Positions 24,293-33,518 of a stretch of DNA of 64,000 bases are shown in pieces. Each line of letters opens with the position of its first letter. Within the stretch, counting starts at the first letter, position 1. Origin of the DNA: Actinokineospora xionganensis (GTDB lineage Bacteria > Actinomycetota > Actinomycetes > Mycobacteriales > Pseudonocardiaceae); NCBI RefSeq assembly GCF_014323725.1, contig NZ_JABVED010000022.1:1-64000 (forward strand), read 5' to 3'. The notes under the pieces were generated by a model that was given only the letters and a program-made list of their open reading frames with translations, was not told where the DNA came from and ran no database searches. The translations under genes were made by a program, and so were the position numbers.

Positions 24293-26452
24293 GTGGCTTT
24301 TCCGACCGAGCACCCAGTCCTCGCGCACTCCGAACACCGACCCGTCGGCGACATCCCGCGCGCCGACGGGAAGTTCCGCATGGTGGCGGACTACTCGCCC
24401 GCGGGCGACCAGCCCGCGGCCATCGAGGAGCTGGAGAAGCGGATCAAGGCGGGCGAGCAGGACATCGTGCTGCTCGGCGCGACCGGCACCGGCAAGTCGG
24501 CGACGGCGGCCTGGCTGATCGAGCGGGTGCAGCGGCCGACGCTGGTGATGGCGCCGAACAAGACGCTCGCCGCCCAGTTGGCCAACGAGCTGCGCGAGTT
24601 CTTCCCGGACAACGCGGTCGAGTACTTCGTCAGCTACTACGACTACTACCAGCCCGAGGCGTACATCCCGCAGACGGACACCTACATCGAGAAGGACTCG
24701 TCGGTCAACGACGACGTCGAGCGGCTGCGCCACTCCGCGACGATGAGCCTGCTCTCGCGGCGCGACGTCATCGTGGTCGCCTCGGTGTCGTGCATCTATG
24801 GCCTCGGCACCCCGCAGTCCTACCTCGACCGCTCGGTCGGGCTCAACGTCGGCGGCGAGGTCGAGCGCGACGTGCTGCTCCGCGCGCTGGTCGACATCCA
24901 GTACGCGCGCAATGACATCGCCTTCGCCCGCGGCACGTTCCGCGTGCGCGGCGACACGGTGGAGATCATCCCGGCGTACGAGGAGCTGGCGATCCGGGTC
25001 GAGTTCTTCGGCGACGAGATCGACAAGCTCTACTACCTGCACCCGCTGACCGGAGACATCGTCCGCGAGGTCGACGAGCTGCGGATCTTCCCGGCAACCC
25101 ACTACGTCGCGGGCCCCGAGCGCATGGAACGTGCCATCGGCGCCATCGAGGGGGAGTTGGAGGAGCGGCTGGCGACCCTGGAGCGCCAGGGCAAGCTGCT
25201 GGAGGCGCAGCGGCTGCGGATGCGCACGGCGTACGACATCGAGATGATGCGCCAGGTCGGGTTCTGCTCCGGCATCGAGAACTACTCCCGGCACATCGAC
25301 GGCCGCGGCCCCGGCACCGCCCCCGCCACCCTGATCGACTACTTCCCCGAAGACTTCCTGCTGGTCATCGACGAGTCCCACGTGACGGTGCCGCAGATCG
25401 GCGGCATGTACGAGGGCGACATGTCCCGCAAGCGCAACCTCGTCGAGCACGGCTTCCGGTTGCCCAGCGCGGTTGACAACCGGCCGCTGACCTGGGAGGA
25501 GTTCGCCGAGCGGATCGGTCAGACGGTGTACCTGTCGGCCACTCCGGGCCCCTACGAGATGGGCCAGGCGGGCGGCGAGTTCGTCGAGCAGGTCATCCGC
25601 CCGACCGGTCTGATCGACCCCGAGGTCATCATCAAGCCGACCGAGGGCCAGATCGACGACCTGGTCCACGAGATCCGCGAACGCGCCGAGCGTGACGAAC
25701 GCGTCCTGGTCACGACCCTGACCAAGAAGATGTCCGAGGACCTGACGGACTACCTGCTGGAGCTGGGGATCCGGGTGCGGTACCTGCACTCCGAGGTCGA
25801 CACCCTGCGCCGCATCGAGCTCCTCCGCCAGCTCAGGCTCGGCGACTACGACGTCCTGGTCGGAATCAACCTGTTGCGTGAGGGCCTCGACCTCCCGGAG
25901 GTCTCCCTGGTGGCGATCCTCGACGCGGACAAGGAGGGCTTCCTCCGCAGCGGAACCTCCCTGATCCAGACCATCGGCCGCGCAGCCCGAAACGTCTCTG
26001 GCCAGGTCCACATGTACGCCGACCGGATCACCGACTCGATGCAGCACGCGATCGACGAGACCAACCGCAGGCGCACGAAGCAGATCGCGTACAACACCGA
26101 GCGCGGTCTCGACCCGCAGCCGCTCCGCAAGAAGATCAACGACATCCTCGACCGCGTCCTGAGCGAAGCCACCGACGACGACTCGGTCCCCGTCGGCGGC
26201 TCCGGCCGCAACACCTCCCGAGGCAAGCGCGCGGCGGGGGAGCCCGGCAACGCCCGAAGCGCGGGCATCGTCGGCGGCAAGGACGTCAAGTCGATGCCCC
26301 GCGCGGAACTGGCGGACCTGGTGCAACAGCTGACCGACCAGATGATGAACGCGGCCCGCGACCTCCAGTTCGAACTGGCCGCCCGCCTGCGCGACGAAAT
26401 CCACGACCTCAAGCGCGAACTCCGGGGAATGGACGCGGCCGGGATCAAGTGA
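24293..26452 (+). CDS. uvrB: Excinuclease ABC subunit B (UvrB)
   Basis: A 719-residue UvrB, the helicase-like subunit that verifies DNA damage and hands it to UvrC in nucleotide-excision repair. It has Walker A GATGTGKS, the beta-hairpin region rich in tyrosines ([20 protein letters not shown]), helicase motifs through [10 protein letters not shown], and a C-terminal UVR coiled-coil ([20 protein letters not shown]) for UvrC/UvrA contact. The GTG at 24293 lies 31 bases past the TetR stop. The length is normal. Confidence 0.97.
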   Translation: MAFPTEHPVLAHSEHRPVGDIPRADGKFRMVADYSPAGDQPAAIEELEKRIKAGEQDIVLLGATGTGKSATAAWLIERVQRPTLVMAPNKTLAAQLANELREFFPDNAVEYFVSYYDYYQPEAYIPQTDTYIEKDSSVNDDVERLRHSATMSLLSRRDVIVVASVSCIYGLGTPQSYLDRSVGLNVGGEVERDVLLRALVDIQYARNDIAFARGTFRVRGDTVEIIPAYEELAIRVEFFGDEIDKLYYLHPLTGDIVREVDELRIFPATHYVAGPERMERAIGAIEGELEERLATLERQGKLLEAQRLRMRTAYDIEMMRQVGFCSGIENYSRHIDGRGPGTAPATLIDYFPEDFLLVIDESHVTVPQIGGMYEGDMSRKRNLVEHGFRLPSAVDNRPLTWEEFAERIGQTVYLSATPGPYEMGQAGGEFVEQVIRPTGLIDPEVIIKPTEGQIDDLVHEIRERAERDERVLVTTLTKKMSEDLTDYLLELGIRVRYLHSEVDTLRRIELLRQLRLGDYDVLVGINLLREGLDLPEVSLVAILDADKEGFLRSGTSLIQTIGRAARNVSGQVHMYADRITDSMQHAIDETNRRRTKQIAYNTERGLDPQPLRKKINDILDRVLSEATDDDSVPVGGSGRNTSRGKRAAGEPGNARSAGIVGGKDVKSMPRAELADLVQQLTDQMMNAARDLQFELAARLRDEIHDLKRELRGMDAAGIK

Positions 26453-26542
26453 CAGCCTTCGGCGTGCGTCGACCGTCAGTGCGGGAATAGGCCCGCCCCA
26501 CCCCTTGTTTGAGAGTTCAACTACCAATAGGGGAGTGGGGCA

Positions 26543-27601
26543 ATGGGCTACGAGATCCTGGGCACGCGTCAGGAGCCCACGTTCGGGCTGGACACCTTCG
26601 GCGACGTGGAGAACGGCGCCGACGGCGAGCTGGTGAGCCAGGCGGAGGCGATCCGCCAAGTCGTGGCCGAAGGCGTGCTGGCCGACCAGGTCGGTGTCGA
26701 CTACTTCGGCGTCGGCGAGCACCACCGCGCCGAGATGGCGGTGTCCTCCCCGGACGTGGTCCTCGCCGCGATCGCCGGTCAGACTGACAGGATCCGGCTC
26801 GGCACCGGCGTGACCGTGTTGAGCTCCGACGACCCGGTCCGCGTGTACGAGCGGTTCGCCACCCTGGACGCGGTGTCGCGCGGGCGCGCGGAGGTCACGC
26901 TGGGCCGCGGATCGTTCACCGAGTCCTTCCCGCTCTTCGGGCACTCCCTGGCCGACTACGACGTGCTGTTCGCCGAGAAGCTCGACCTGTTCACCCACCT
27001 GCAGGACGAGAAGCCGGTCACCTGGCGCGGATCCGTCCGGCCGCCACTGGAGCAGGCCCAGGCGTACCCGGTCACCGAGTCGGGTCGGCTCCCCGCGTGG
27101 GTCGGTGTCGGCGGCACGCCGCAGTCCGTCGTCCGGGCCGCCGCCTACGGGCTGCCGCTGGTGATGGCCGTGATCGGCGGCTCGCCGGAGCGGTTCGTTC
27201 CACTGGCCGAGCTGTACCGGCGGGCGCTGGCCGAGGCAGGCCACCCGGACCTGCCGGTCGCCATGCACAGTCCTGGACACCTCGCCGAGACCGACGAACT
27301 CGCGCGGGCCCAGCACTTCGCCCACCACCAGGCAGCGTTCGCCAAGATCGGCGCCGAGCGCGGGTGGGCGCCGATGACCCGCGCTGACTACGACGCGATG
27401 GCCGGCCCACGCGGCGCGCTGTTCGTCGGGTCGCCGGAGACCGTCGCGCAGAAGATCGCCTGGTCTGTGCGTACCCTCGGCCTGTCCCGATTCCAGCTCA
27501 AATACGGCGTCGGCGGCCTGCCGCACGACCAGCGGCTTGAGTCGATCCGGCTCTACGGCGAGCAGGTCGTGCCTCGGGTCAGGCAGCTTCTCGGCGACTG
27601 A
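26543..27601 (+). CDS. LLM-class flavin-dependent oxidoreductase
   Basis: A 352-residue bacterial-luciferase-like monooxygenase with the TIM-barrel landmarks VDYFGVGEHHRAEMAVSSP, RIRLGTGVTVLSSDDPVRVY, RAEVTLGRGSF and the C-terminal GSPETVAQKI. Such enzymes use FMNH2 and O2 to oxidise diverse small molecules. An AGGGGAG ribosome-binding site precedes the ATG at 26543. A loose TTTGA/TTCAA dyad lies near 26511-26521 in the leader and may be a MarR- or ArsR-type site. The downstream ArsR gene, 46 bases away, is a possible regulator. Confidence 0.85.
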   Translation: MGYEILGTRQEPTFGLDTFGDVENGADGELVSQAEAIRQVVAEGVLADQVGVDYFGVGEHHRAEMAVSSPDVVLAAIAGQTDRIRLGTGVTVLSSDDPVRVYERFATLDAVSRGRAEVTLGRGSFTESFPLFGHSLADYDVLFAEKLDLFTHLQDEKPVTWRGSVRPPLEQAQAYPVTESGRLPAWVGVGGTPQSVVRAAAYGLPLVMAVIGGSPERFVPLAELYRRALAEAGHPDLPVAMHSPGHLAETDELARAQHFAHHQAAFAKIGAERGWAPMTRADYDAMAGPRGALFVGSPETVAQKIAWSVRTLGLSRFQLKYGVGGLPHDQRLESIRLYGEQVVPRVRQLLGD

Positions 27602-27647
27602 CCACACTTCGGCCGCCGCCGAACCGTCCACAGGGCATCCTGGAGCC

Positions 27648-28322
27648 ATGTCCGCCCAAGGCCTGGCCAAGCTCGCCGCCCTCCTCGCCGACGAGACCAG
27701 GGCGGGCTTCTGCCTGGCCCTGCTCGACGGCCGGGCCTGGACGGCGACCGAACTGGGCAACGCCGCCGGGGTCGCCAGGTCCACCGCGTCTGAGCACCTG
27801 AGCAAGCTCGTCGAGGGCGGCCTGCTCACCGAGGAACGCCAGGGCAGGCACCGCTACGTCCGGCTGGCCGACCACGGCACCGCCGAACTCATCGAACTGA
27901 TGATGACCAGGTTTTCGCCCGCGCCGACCAAGACCCTCAAAGCCGCCACCACCAACAAGGCCATGGCCGCCGCCCGCACCTGCTACGACCACCTCGCGGG
28001 CACCCTCGGCGTCGGGATCGCCGACGCCATGCGGGACAGGCGGCTGTTGGACACCAACCTCAGCCTCACCAAGGAAGGTGCGGCGTGGTTCGGCGACCTC
28101 GCGGTCGACCTGCGGTCAGGCAGCAGGCCCGTCGCCCGGGCCTGTCTCGACTGGACTGAGCGCAGGCCGCACCTTGCCGGAGCCGCCGGAGCCGCCCTGT
28201 GCGCCACGCTGACGACCCGGCGGTGGGTAGTCCGCGTCGGTACTTCGCGGGCTGTCCGACTGACCGACGCGGGCGGTGACGCGCTCTTTGGCCTCCTCGG
28301 CGTCCGGCTTGCGCCGCAGTGA
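27648..28322 (+). CDS. ArsR-family regulator
   Basis: A 224-residue winged-helix regulator. The ArsR helix-turn-helix is ATELGNAAGVARSTASEHLS, followed by the wing RQGRHRYVRLAD. The longer C-terminal half is typical of the actinobacterial subgroup that ends in an LTDAGGDALFGLLGV-type motif; it has no arsenic or metal cysteines. The ATG at 27648 is preceded by TGGAG. Its last 207 bases overlap the antisense 3' end of the MFS gene, and both frames look genuine there. Confidence 0.8.
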   Translation: MSAQGLAKLAALLADETRAGFCLALLDGRAWTATELGNAAGVARSTASEHLSKLVEGGLLTEERQGRHRYVRLADHGTAELIELMMTRFSPAPTKTLKAATTNKAMAAARTCYDHLAGTLGVGIADAMRDRRLLDTNLSLTKEGAAWFGDLAVDLRSGSRPVARACLDWTERRPHLAGAAGAALCATLTTRRWVVRVGTSRAVRLTDAGGDALFGLLGVRLAPQ

Positions 28323-29531
28323 ACCGACGGCGGGCACCAAGCAGACCGCCAGGACAGCGGCGCCGACCAGGATCGCGGCCCCGGTGAGCGTGGTGGACAC
28401 GCCGAACTGCTTCGCCAGCGGGCCCACGGCGATCTCGCCCAAGGGGATGGCGATGAACGAGCCGAGGGCGTCGTAGGAGTACACGCGGGCAAGGCGGTCC
28501 TGCGGAACGTTCTCCTGCAGCGCCAAGTCCCACGCGATGCCGAACTGCTCGACCGCGATGCCGCCGACGAACATCACCACGAGCAGCGGGATCATCAGCG
28601 GCGCGTGCGCCAGGACCACCAGCACCACCGACTGCGACCCGAGCAGCGCCGTGCCGAACAGCAGGGCCCGCGACGGTAGCCACCGGCTGGCCACGATGCC
28701 GCCGATCAGCGACCCGACGGTCTGCGCGCCGAGGACCAGACCCCAGGCGAAGCGTCCGATGGTCGAGTCGGCGATGGACGGTCCGAGCACGAAGACACCG
28801 GCCACCACGGCCGCGTTGATGACCATCAGGCCCGCCACCACAGACCAGACCCAGGACCGCGCGGTGAACTCGCGCCAGCCCGCCCGGATGTCGGCGAGCG
28901 GGCGGGTCGGGGCGGTCTCGTCGATCTCGGGGGCGTCGACCCGGGCGTAGCAGACGGCGGCGACCACGAAGACCAGCGCCGTCGCCGAGATAGCCCAGCC
29001 GGGACCGGCGAATGCGGCGACCATGCCGCCCAGTGACGCACCGGCGATCATGGCGGTGTTGACGCCCATCCGGACTACGGCGTTCGCCTGCCGGAGCAGG
29101 TGCGTGGGGACGGTCTGCGGGGTCAGCGCGGACGCGGCGGGCAGCGACACCGCGGAGACGGCGCCGTTGACCACGCTCAGCACGACCAGCATCGGCACGG
29201 TCGCGAACCCCATGAGGACCGCGGCACCGGTCAGCGCCTGCGACACCGCCGCGGCGATGCTGGCGCCCTGCAAAATCACCCCGCGCGGCAGCCGGTCGGC
29301 CAGCACGCCGCCCATGAGCAGCAGGGTCACGTTGGCGATCGAGCGGGCGCCGACGACCAGGCCCAGCGTGATGACCGACCCGGTCAGGTCCAACACGGCG
29401 AACGCGAGCGCGATGGGCGCGATGGAGTTGGCCAGGTAGGTCGCGACCCGGCCGGTCGCGAGCCTGCGGAACATGGTGTGCCGCAAGGGCTCGAACATAC
29501 CCCGGGAAGCGGTGCCGGTCGTCGAGGTCAT
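28116..29531 (-). CDS. Major facilitator superfamily transporter
   Basis: A 471-residue transporter with about 12 membrane helices, resembling the enterobactin-exporter/MFS_3 type: LATGRVATYLANSIAPIALA at the start, GGVLADRLPRG as the loop 2-3 motif A, and a LVLGAQTVGSLIGG helix in the second half. The last 70 residues after SLRRKPDAEEAKERV are hydrophilic and low in complexity; this tail is what overlaps the ArsR gene on the other strand. The substrate is unknown; efflux of a small hydrophobic compound is likely. Confidence 0.82.
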   Translation of the reverse strand: MTSTTGTASRGMFEPLRHTMFRRLATGRVATYLANSIAPIALAFAVLDLTGSVITLGLVVGARSIANVTLLLMGGVLADRLPRGVILQGASIAAAVSQALTGAAVLMGFATVPMLVVLSVVNGAVSAVSLPAASALTPQTVPTHLLRQANAVVRMGVNTAMIAGASLGGMVAAFAGPGWAISATALVFVVAAVCYARVDAPEIDETAPTRPLADIRAGWREFTARSWVWSVVAGLMVINAAVVAGVFVLGPSIADSTIGRFAWGLVLGAQTVGSLIGGIVASRWLPSRALLFGTALLGSQSVVLVVLAHAPLMIPLLVVMFVGGIAVEQFGIAWDLALQENVPQDRLARVYSYDALGSFIAIPLGEIAVGPLAKQFGVSTTLTGAAILVGAAVLAVCLVPAVGSLRRKPDAEEAKERVTARVGQSDSPRSTDADYPPPGRQRGAQGGSGGSGKVRPALSPVETGPGDGPAA

Positions 29532-29615
29532 GGGCGTCCGTCATCGGTCGGGGATTCGGCCGCATGGAGTATGACGGTCCCCCGATCCACGTGCGGGTGG
29601 TTCAGCGGAATTCGA

Positions 29616-30413
29616 TCAGGAAATGGTCTCCAGGAACCCGGTGATCCGACTGGTCAGCCGTTCCGGCCGCAAGCGCAGCTCCAGGGGGCTCTCCGCCTCG
29701 ACGAACATCGAGTTGGGCAGCTCGTTGGCGAGCATGTCCGCGTCGCCGAAGGGGTGAATCGGGTCGCGCCGGTGTCCGATCACCAGGGCGGGCGCGGTGA
29801 TCGCGGTGCGCAGCGCCTTCGGCGGGGCGATGCGGCCGAAGAAGATCCCGTGCACGGCCGCGGCCATCGCGGCAGGCTCCTGGCGCAGGGTGTCGGTGAC
29901 GACGTCGACCCACTGGTCGCCGCTGGGCACCTTGTCCGCCAGCCACGCCACGCCACGGACCAGCGCGGGGAGGAAGCGCGCGGTGAACAGCAACGGGGTG
30001 AACGCCATCAGCCCGGCGACGATGGCGTTGTCCAGGACCGGCATCTCGACGACCAGGCCGAGGACGCGCTCCGGGGCCGCGACGGCGACCTCGAGGGAGA
30101 CGTTGGCGCCCAGTGACGTGCCGCCGATGACGGCCTGGTCGACGCCGAGGTGGTCGAGCAGGGCCACGACCTGGGTGGCCCAGATGGACATCGAGTACTC
30201 CCAGGACCGGGTCGGGCGGTCGGACTCGCCGTGGCCGAGCAGGTCGAGGGTGATCACCCGGTAGCCCGCCTCGGCCAGCGACCTGGCCAGCGGCGCGTGC
30301 ATGCGGCGGGTCATCAGCTGGCCGTGGGTGAGGACGACGAGCGTGTCGCCCGTGCCGAACTCGGTGTAGCGCAGGGTGTGTCCGCCGGTGGTGAAGGACC
30401 GCGCGAGTTCCAT
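29616..30413 (-). CDS. Alpha/beta-fold hydrolase
   Basis: A 265-residue alpha/beta hydrolase. The nucleophile elbow is GTSLG with Ser100, the oxyanion-hole region is LTHGQ (28-32), and the LDLLGHGES stretch (57-65) follows strand 4. The acid is probably the Asp in HRRDPIHPF. The active-site His is not certain, as the C-terminal ESPLELRLRPERL lacks the usual GHxxH pattern. It sits just downstream of the MFS gene on the reverse strand, without overlap. The substrate is not predictable. Confidence 0.8.
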   Translation of the reverse strand: MELARSFTTGGHTLRYTEFGTGDTLVVLTHGQLMTRRMHAPLARSLAEAGYRVITLDLLGHGESDRPTRSWEYSMSIWATQVVALLDHLGVDQAVIGGTSLGANVSLEVAVAAPERVLGLVVEMPVLDNAIVAGLMAFTPLLFTARFLPALVRGVAWLADKVPSGDQWVDVVTDTLRQEPAAMAAAVHGIFFGRIAPPKALRTAITAPALVIGHRRDPIHPFGDADMLANELPNSMFVEAESPLELRLRPERLTSRITGFLETIS

Positions 30414-30439
30414 GCCGAGATGTTACTCGGCGGTATGGC

Positions 30440-30592
30440 TCATTCGGGCCGCCTGCGCCGCCCGGCGCCCGCCTTGGCCTCCGACTGCTCGGCGGTGTCC
30501 TGCTTCGGTTGTTCCGGCTTGGCCGAGTTCGCCGCCATCTCCCGCAGCAGTTCGTCGAAGATCGGCGTCGACATAGCGGTCTGGCCTGCCAT
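30440..30592 (-). CDS. Small Glu/Lys-rich protein, unknown
   Basis: A 50-residue ORF, too short for most gene callers. It starts at the ATG at 30592 with GGAGA upstream (an in-frame ATG at 30574 is an alternative). The sequence is an amphipathic helix (TPIFDELLREMAANSAK) followed by a disordered acidic-to-basic tail ending in AGAGRRRRPE. It lies 26 bases upstream of the hydrolase gene on the same strand. The codon-position GC pattern fits this frame better than the alternatives. Confidence 0.5.
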   Translation of the reverse strand: MAGQTAMSTPIFDELLREMAANSAKPEQPKQDTAEQSEAKAGAGRRRRPE

Positions 30593-30770
30593 GCGGGTCT
30601 CCCATCGCTCCCGTTTCAGACTCGGAATTTACCCCGCGCCCGGGTGCAGCCTGACAAACCAGGCCTTGCACGATCGGGGGAACCCCGCGGCGTGGCTTGA
30701 CATACCGCGAGTAGAACCCCAGTCCCAGACGCAGGCAGACAACTGGTTACTCGTGAGTAATAATAGCCGC

Positions 30771-31595
30771 ATGACAGAAAACCTGGTGTCCCTGAAAGTC
30801 GACGTAGCCGATCATGTGGCCGAGGTGACGCTGCTCGGTCCGGGCAAGGGCAACGCGATGGGACCGGACTTCTGGCGCGAGTTGCCGATGGTCTTCAACG
30901 CCCTCGACGCCGACCCCGACGTCCGCGCGGTCGTGCTCACCGGAAGCGGCGCGAACTTCTCCTATGGGCTCGACCTGCCCGCGATGATGGGCTCCTGGGC
31001 CGACATGCTCGGCCCGGACAGCCTGGCGGGCGCGCGGACCCGGTTCCTGGACACGATCCGCGACCTGCAGAACTCGGTCACGTCGGTCGCCGCGTGCCGC
31101 AAGCCCGTCATCGCCGCGGTCAGCGGCTGGTGCATCGGCGGCGGCGTGGACGTCATCGCGGCCGCCGACATCCGCCTGGCCAGCGCTGACGCCAAGTTCA
31201 GCGTCCGCGAGGTCAAGGTCGCGATCGTCGCCGACCTGGGCAGCCTGCAGCGCCTGTCCGGCATCATCGGCGAGGGCCACCTGCGCGAACTCGCCTTCAC
31301 CGGCAAGGACATCGACGCCGAGCGGGCCCGCGCGATCAACCTCGTCAACGACGTCCACCCCGACCAGGCCGCGCTCCTCGACGCCGCCCGGGCGCTGGCC
31401 GCCGAGATCGCGCAGAATCCCCCGCTGGTCGTGCAGGGCACCAAGGACGTGCTGGGCCAGGACCGCGACCGCCGCGTCGCCGACGGCCTGCGCTACGTCG
31501 CCGCCTGGAACTCTGCCTTCCTCCCCAGCAAGGACCTCGGCGAAGCCGTCCAGTCCTTCCTCGAACGCCGCCCCCCAAACTTCACCGGCGAATAA
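30771..31595 (+). CDS. Crotonase-family enzyme, dienoyl-CoA isomerase-like
   Basis: A 274-residue enoyl-CoA hydratase/isomerase-fold protein. The oxyanion-hole segments are ANFSYGLDL and GWCIGGGVDV. The catalytic region FSVREVKVAIVADLGSLQ (143-160) matches the pattern of delta-3,5-delta-2,4-dienoyl-CoA isomerase (ECH1), with Glu147 and Asp155 at the two acidic positions, rather than the two-Glu pattern of hydratases. This would place it in beta-oxidation of unsaturated fatty acids. Start is the ATG at 30771, with no strong ribosome-binding site. Its stop lies seven bases before the large palindrome. Confidence 0.82.
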   Translation: MTENLVSLKVDVADHVAEVTLLGPGKGNAMGPDFWRELPMVFNALDADPDVRAVVLTGSGANFSYGLDLPAMMGSWADMLGPDSLAGARTRFLDTIRDLQNSVTSVAACRKPVIAAVSGWCIGGGVDVIAAADIRLASADAKFSVREVKVAIVADLGSLQRLSGIIGEGHLRELAFTGKDIDAERARAINLVNDVHPDQAALLDAARALAAEIAQNPPLVVQGTKDVLGQDRDRRVADGLRYVAAWNSAFLPSKDLGEAVQSFLERRPPNFTGE

Positions 31596-31602
31596 CCGCG
31601 CA

Positions 31603-31794
31603 CCCCGACACGGTCGCGAGTCCCACGTTCCCGACAGTGAGGTCTACGTTCAGGACAGTGAGTTCTCATTTCGCGACAGCCGAGTTCGGTTGCAGCACCT
31701 GACTTGCGGGGGCTTGAGCGTCGCGAAATGAGAACTCACTGTCCTGAACGTAGAACTCACTGTCGGGAACGTGGGACTCGCGACCGTGTCGGGG
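31603..31794. repeat. Large palindromic repeat, copy 2 (75-base arms)
   Basis: Arms at 31603-31677 and 31720-31794 are complementary over 75 bases with one mismatch, around a 42-base loop. Within each arm the motif GACAGTGAG is repeated. The outer part (CGCGAGTCCCAC and TCCCGACAGTGAG) is shared with the shorter palindrome at 12706-12780. The right arm overlaps the 3' end of the FAD oxidase gene. Near-identical arms indicate recent spread or gene conversion. Confidence 0.85.
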
Positions 31795-33130
31795 ACGAAA
31801 CGAGGGTGGCGGGGTTGAGTAGGGCGGTGGGGTCGAAGGCTTGTTTGATGGCGGTGTAGAGGTCGCGTTCGGCGGGGGAGCGGGTGAGGTGTAGCCAGGG
31901 AGCCTTGGCGACGCCTATGCCGTGTTCGGCTGAGATGGTGCCGCCGTGGGCGGCGGCGGCGCGAAGCACGGCCTCGGTGATCCGGTCCTCATCCGCTCCC
32001 GCGCCGACCACGTTGACGTGGAAGTTGCCCTCGGCCAAGTGTCCGAAAAGGACCAATGTGCCGCTGGTGACGATCGAACGGATCTCCCGCTCGAACTCCG
32101 CGGCGGCCGCGGGAGGCACGCCGACGTCGAGTTTCAGCGGCGGGCCAAGGGAATTGACCGCGTCGGCGTGTCCCTCGCGCAGGGTCCACAGCGCTCGGCG
32201 GGACGGCTCGTCGACCGCCAGGGCCGAGTCGAGCACCCCGGGCAGGCCCTCGACGGCGGCGCCAAGCGGCTCGGTCGGGTCGGTGTCGTCCGAGCACTCG
32301 ACCAGCAGGTACACCGGGTGTGGCACCGGAAACGGCGGTGGCACGTTCCGGTGGGCGCACACCAGTCGCGCGCCGTCGTCGTAGAACACCTCCGCCGAGG
32401 TCAACGAGGGCAGTGCTCGCAACGCCGTCACTGCGGCGACCGCGTCGTCAGTGGTCGCGAACGCCAGCGTCGCCGTAGCCTTGCAAGCGAAGGCCGGAAT
32501 GAGCCGCAGCCGGACTGCGGTGATCACGGCAAGGGTGCCCTCGCTGCCGGTCAGCAGGCCCGCGAGGTCGTAGCCGGTGCTGTCCTTGTCCAGCCCCGAA
32601 AGCGTGCCCACGACCCGCCCGTCGGCCAGCACGGCCTCCACCCCGGCGACCTGTTGGCGCATCGGACCCCACCGCAGCACCCGCAGTCCGCCCGCGTTGG
32701 TCGCCACCATCCCGCCGACAGTCGCGCTGTCGCGCGAGGCGATGTCGACCGCGAAATCCAGTCCGGAACCCGCCGCGTGCGCCCGAAGCGCGGCCAGCGT
32801 GACGCCCGCGCCCGCTGTCACCTGCCTGCTTGCTCCATCGACCTCGCCGAGCGTGTCGAGCCGGGTCAGACTCAGCAGAACCTCGCCATGGTGGGCGATC
32901 CCGCCGCCGACAAGCCCGGTGTTGCCGCCCTGCGGGACCACCGCGACGCCCTCGTCCCGACACAGCCGCAGCACCTCGGCGACCTGGTCGCGGTCGGCGG
33001 GCCGGACGACGAATCGGGCGTGGCCGCGGTGTCTGCCGGTCCAATCCGTCGTGAAACCCATGCACACAGCCGCATCTGTGAGGACATGGTCGTCACCCAC
33101 CGTCGAGGCAAGCCGCCGGACGAGGCTCAC
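31757..33130 (-). CDS. FAD-binding oxidase (GlcD / D-2-hydroxyacid dehydrogenase type)
   Basis: A 457-residue flavoprotein of the VAO/GlcD family: FAD-binding PCMH domain with VPQGGNTGLVGGG, the ASRDSATVGGMVATNAGG loop, and a C-terminal FAD-oxidase domain ending in SAEHGIGVAK and the typical DPTALLNPATL. These enzymes oxidise D-lactate, glycolate or D-2-hydroxyglutarate. The last 12 residues (about SPTRSRVPRSRQ) and the stop codon lie in the right arm of the palindromic repeat, so the natural C-terminus was probably replaced. GTG start at 33130 with AAAGGGG upstream. Confidence 0.88.
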   Translation of the reverse strand: MSLVRRLASTVGDDHVLTDAAVCMGFTTDWTGRHRGHARFVVRPADRDQVAEVLRLCRDEGVAVVPQGGNTGLVGGGIAHHGEVLLSLTRLDTLGEVDGASRQVTAGAGVTLAALRAHAAGSGLDFAVDIASRDSATVGGMVATNAGGLRVLRWGPMRQQVAGVEAVLADGRVVGTLSGLDKDSTGYDLAGLLTGSEGTLAVITAVRLRLIPAFACKATATLAFATTDDAVAAVTALRALPSLTSAEVFYDDGARLVCAHRNVPPPFPVPHPVYLLVECSDDTDPTEPLGAAVEGLPGVLDSALAVDEPSRRALWTLREGHADAVNSLGPPLKLDVGVPPAAAAEFEREIRSIVTSGTLVLFGHLAEGNFHVNVVGAGADEDRITEAVLRAAAAHGGTISAEHGIGVAKAPWLHLTRSPAERDLYTAIKQAFDPTALLNPATLVSSPTRSRVPRSRQ

Positions 33131-33266
33131 AGGTCCCCTTTCAGGGTGCGCAATGTAGCTCTGTGTGGGCCAGGAAGTGGAACAACTCCACCAGTCAGGC
33201 GTCCACTAGGTGAACAGGCTAACGAAGCCGATTCCGTGATCGACACTTCTGACGGAGGTGGGCGAG

Positions 33267-33518
33267 ATGAGCGAGGCGATCTCGGAGTTCGAGCCCGAGT
33301 CGGGTCAGCCCGTACTGACCCAAAAGCATCCGCGTAGACTGCCCACCTTGCCCTGCAGCGTCGTGTGGAGCCGCGGGCGCGCCTACGTCCTGGAAGCTGT
33401 GGACGGGTACGCGTTCTGGGTCGGTTTCGACCGCTACGGCAGACCACAGTCGCTGAGTAGATCCGCACTCGAGCGGCAGGGTTGGACCCACCATCGTGCT
33501 GAACGGAAAACAGCGTGA
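33267..33518 (+). CDS. Small protein, tandem paralogue A
   Basis: An 83-residue protein of unknown function. The core LPTLPCSVVWSRGRAYVLE, then FWVGFDRYGRP and QGWTHHRAE, recurs in the next gene. The predicted structure is a compact beta fold with a single conserved Cys in the PCSVVW motif. I chose the ATG at 33267 because GGAGG at 33254-33258 is properly spaced for it. It is divergent from the FAD oxidase and overlaps the next gene by four bases (GTGA). Confidence 0.7.
   Translation: MSEAISEFEPESGQPVLTQKHPRRLPTLPCSVVWSRGRAYVLEAVDGYAFWVGFDRYGRPQSLSRSALERQGWTHHRAERKTA

Noticed and set aside
24245-27829. A 1194-codon minus-strand open frame opposite uvrB and the LLM oxidoreductase
   Set aside because: It spans two unambiguous genes and their intergenic region, and its Val/Asp/Gly-rich sequence is the typical antisense shadow of high-GC coding DNA.
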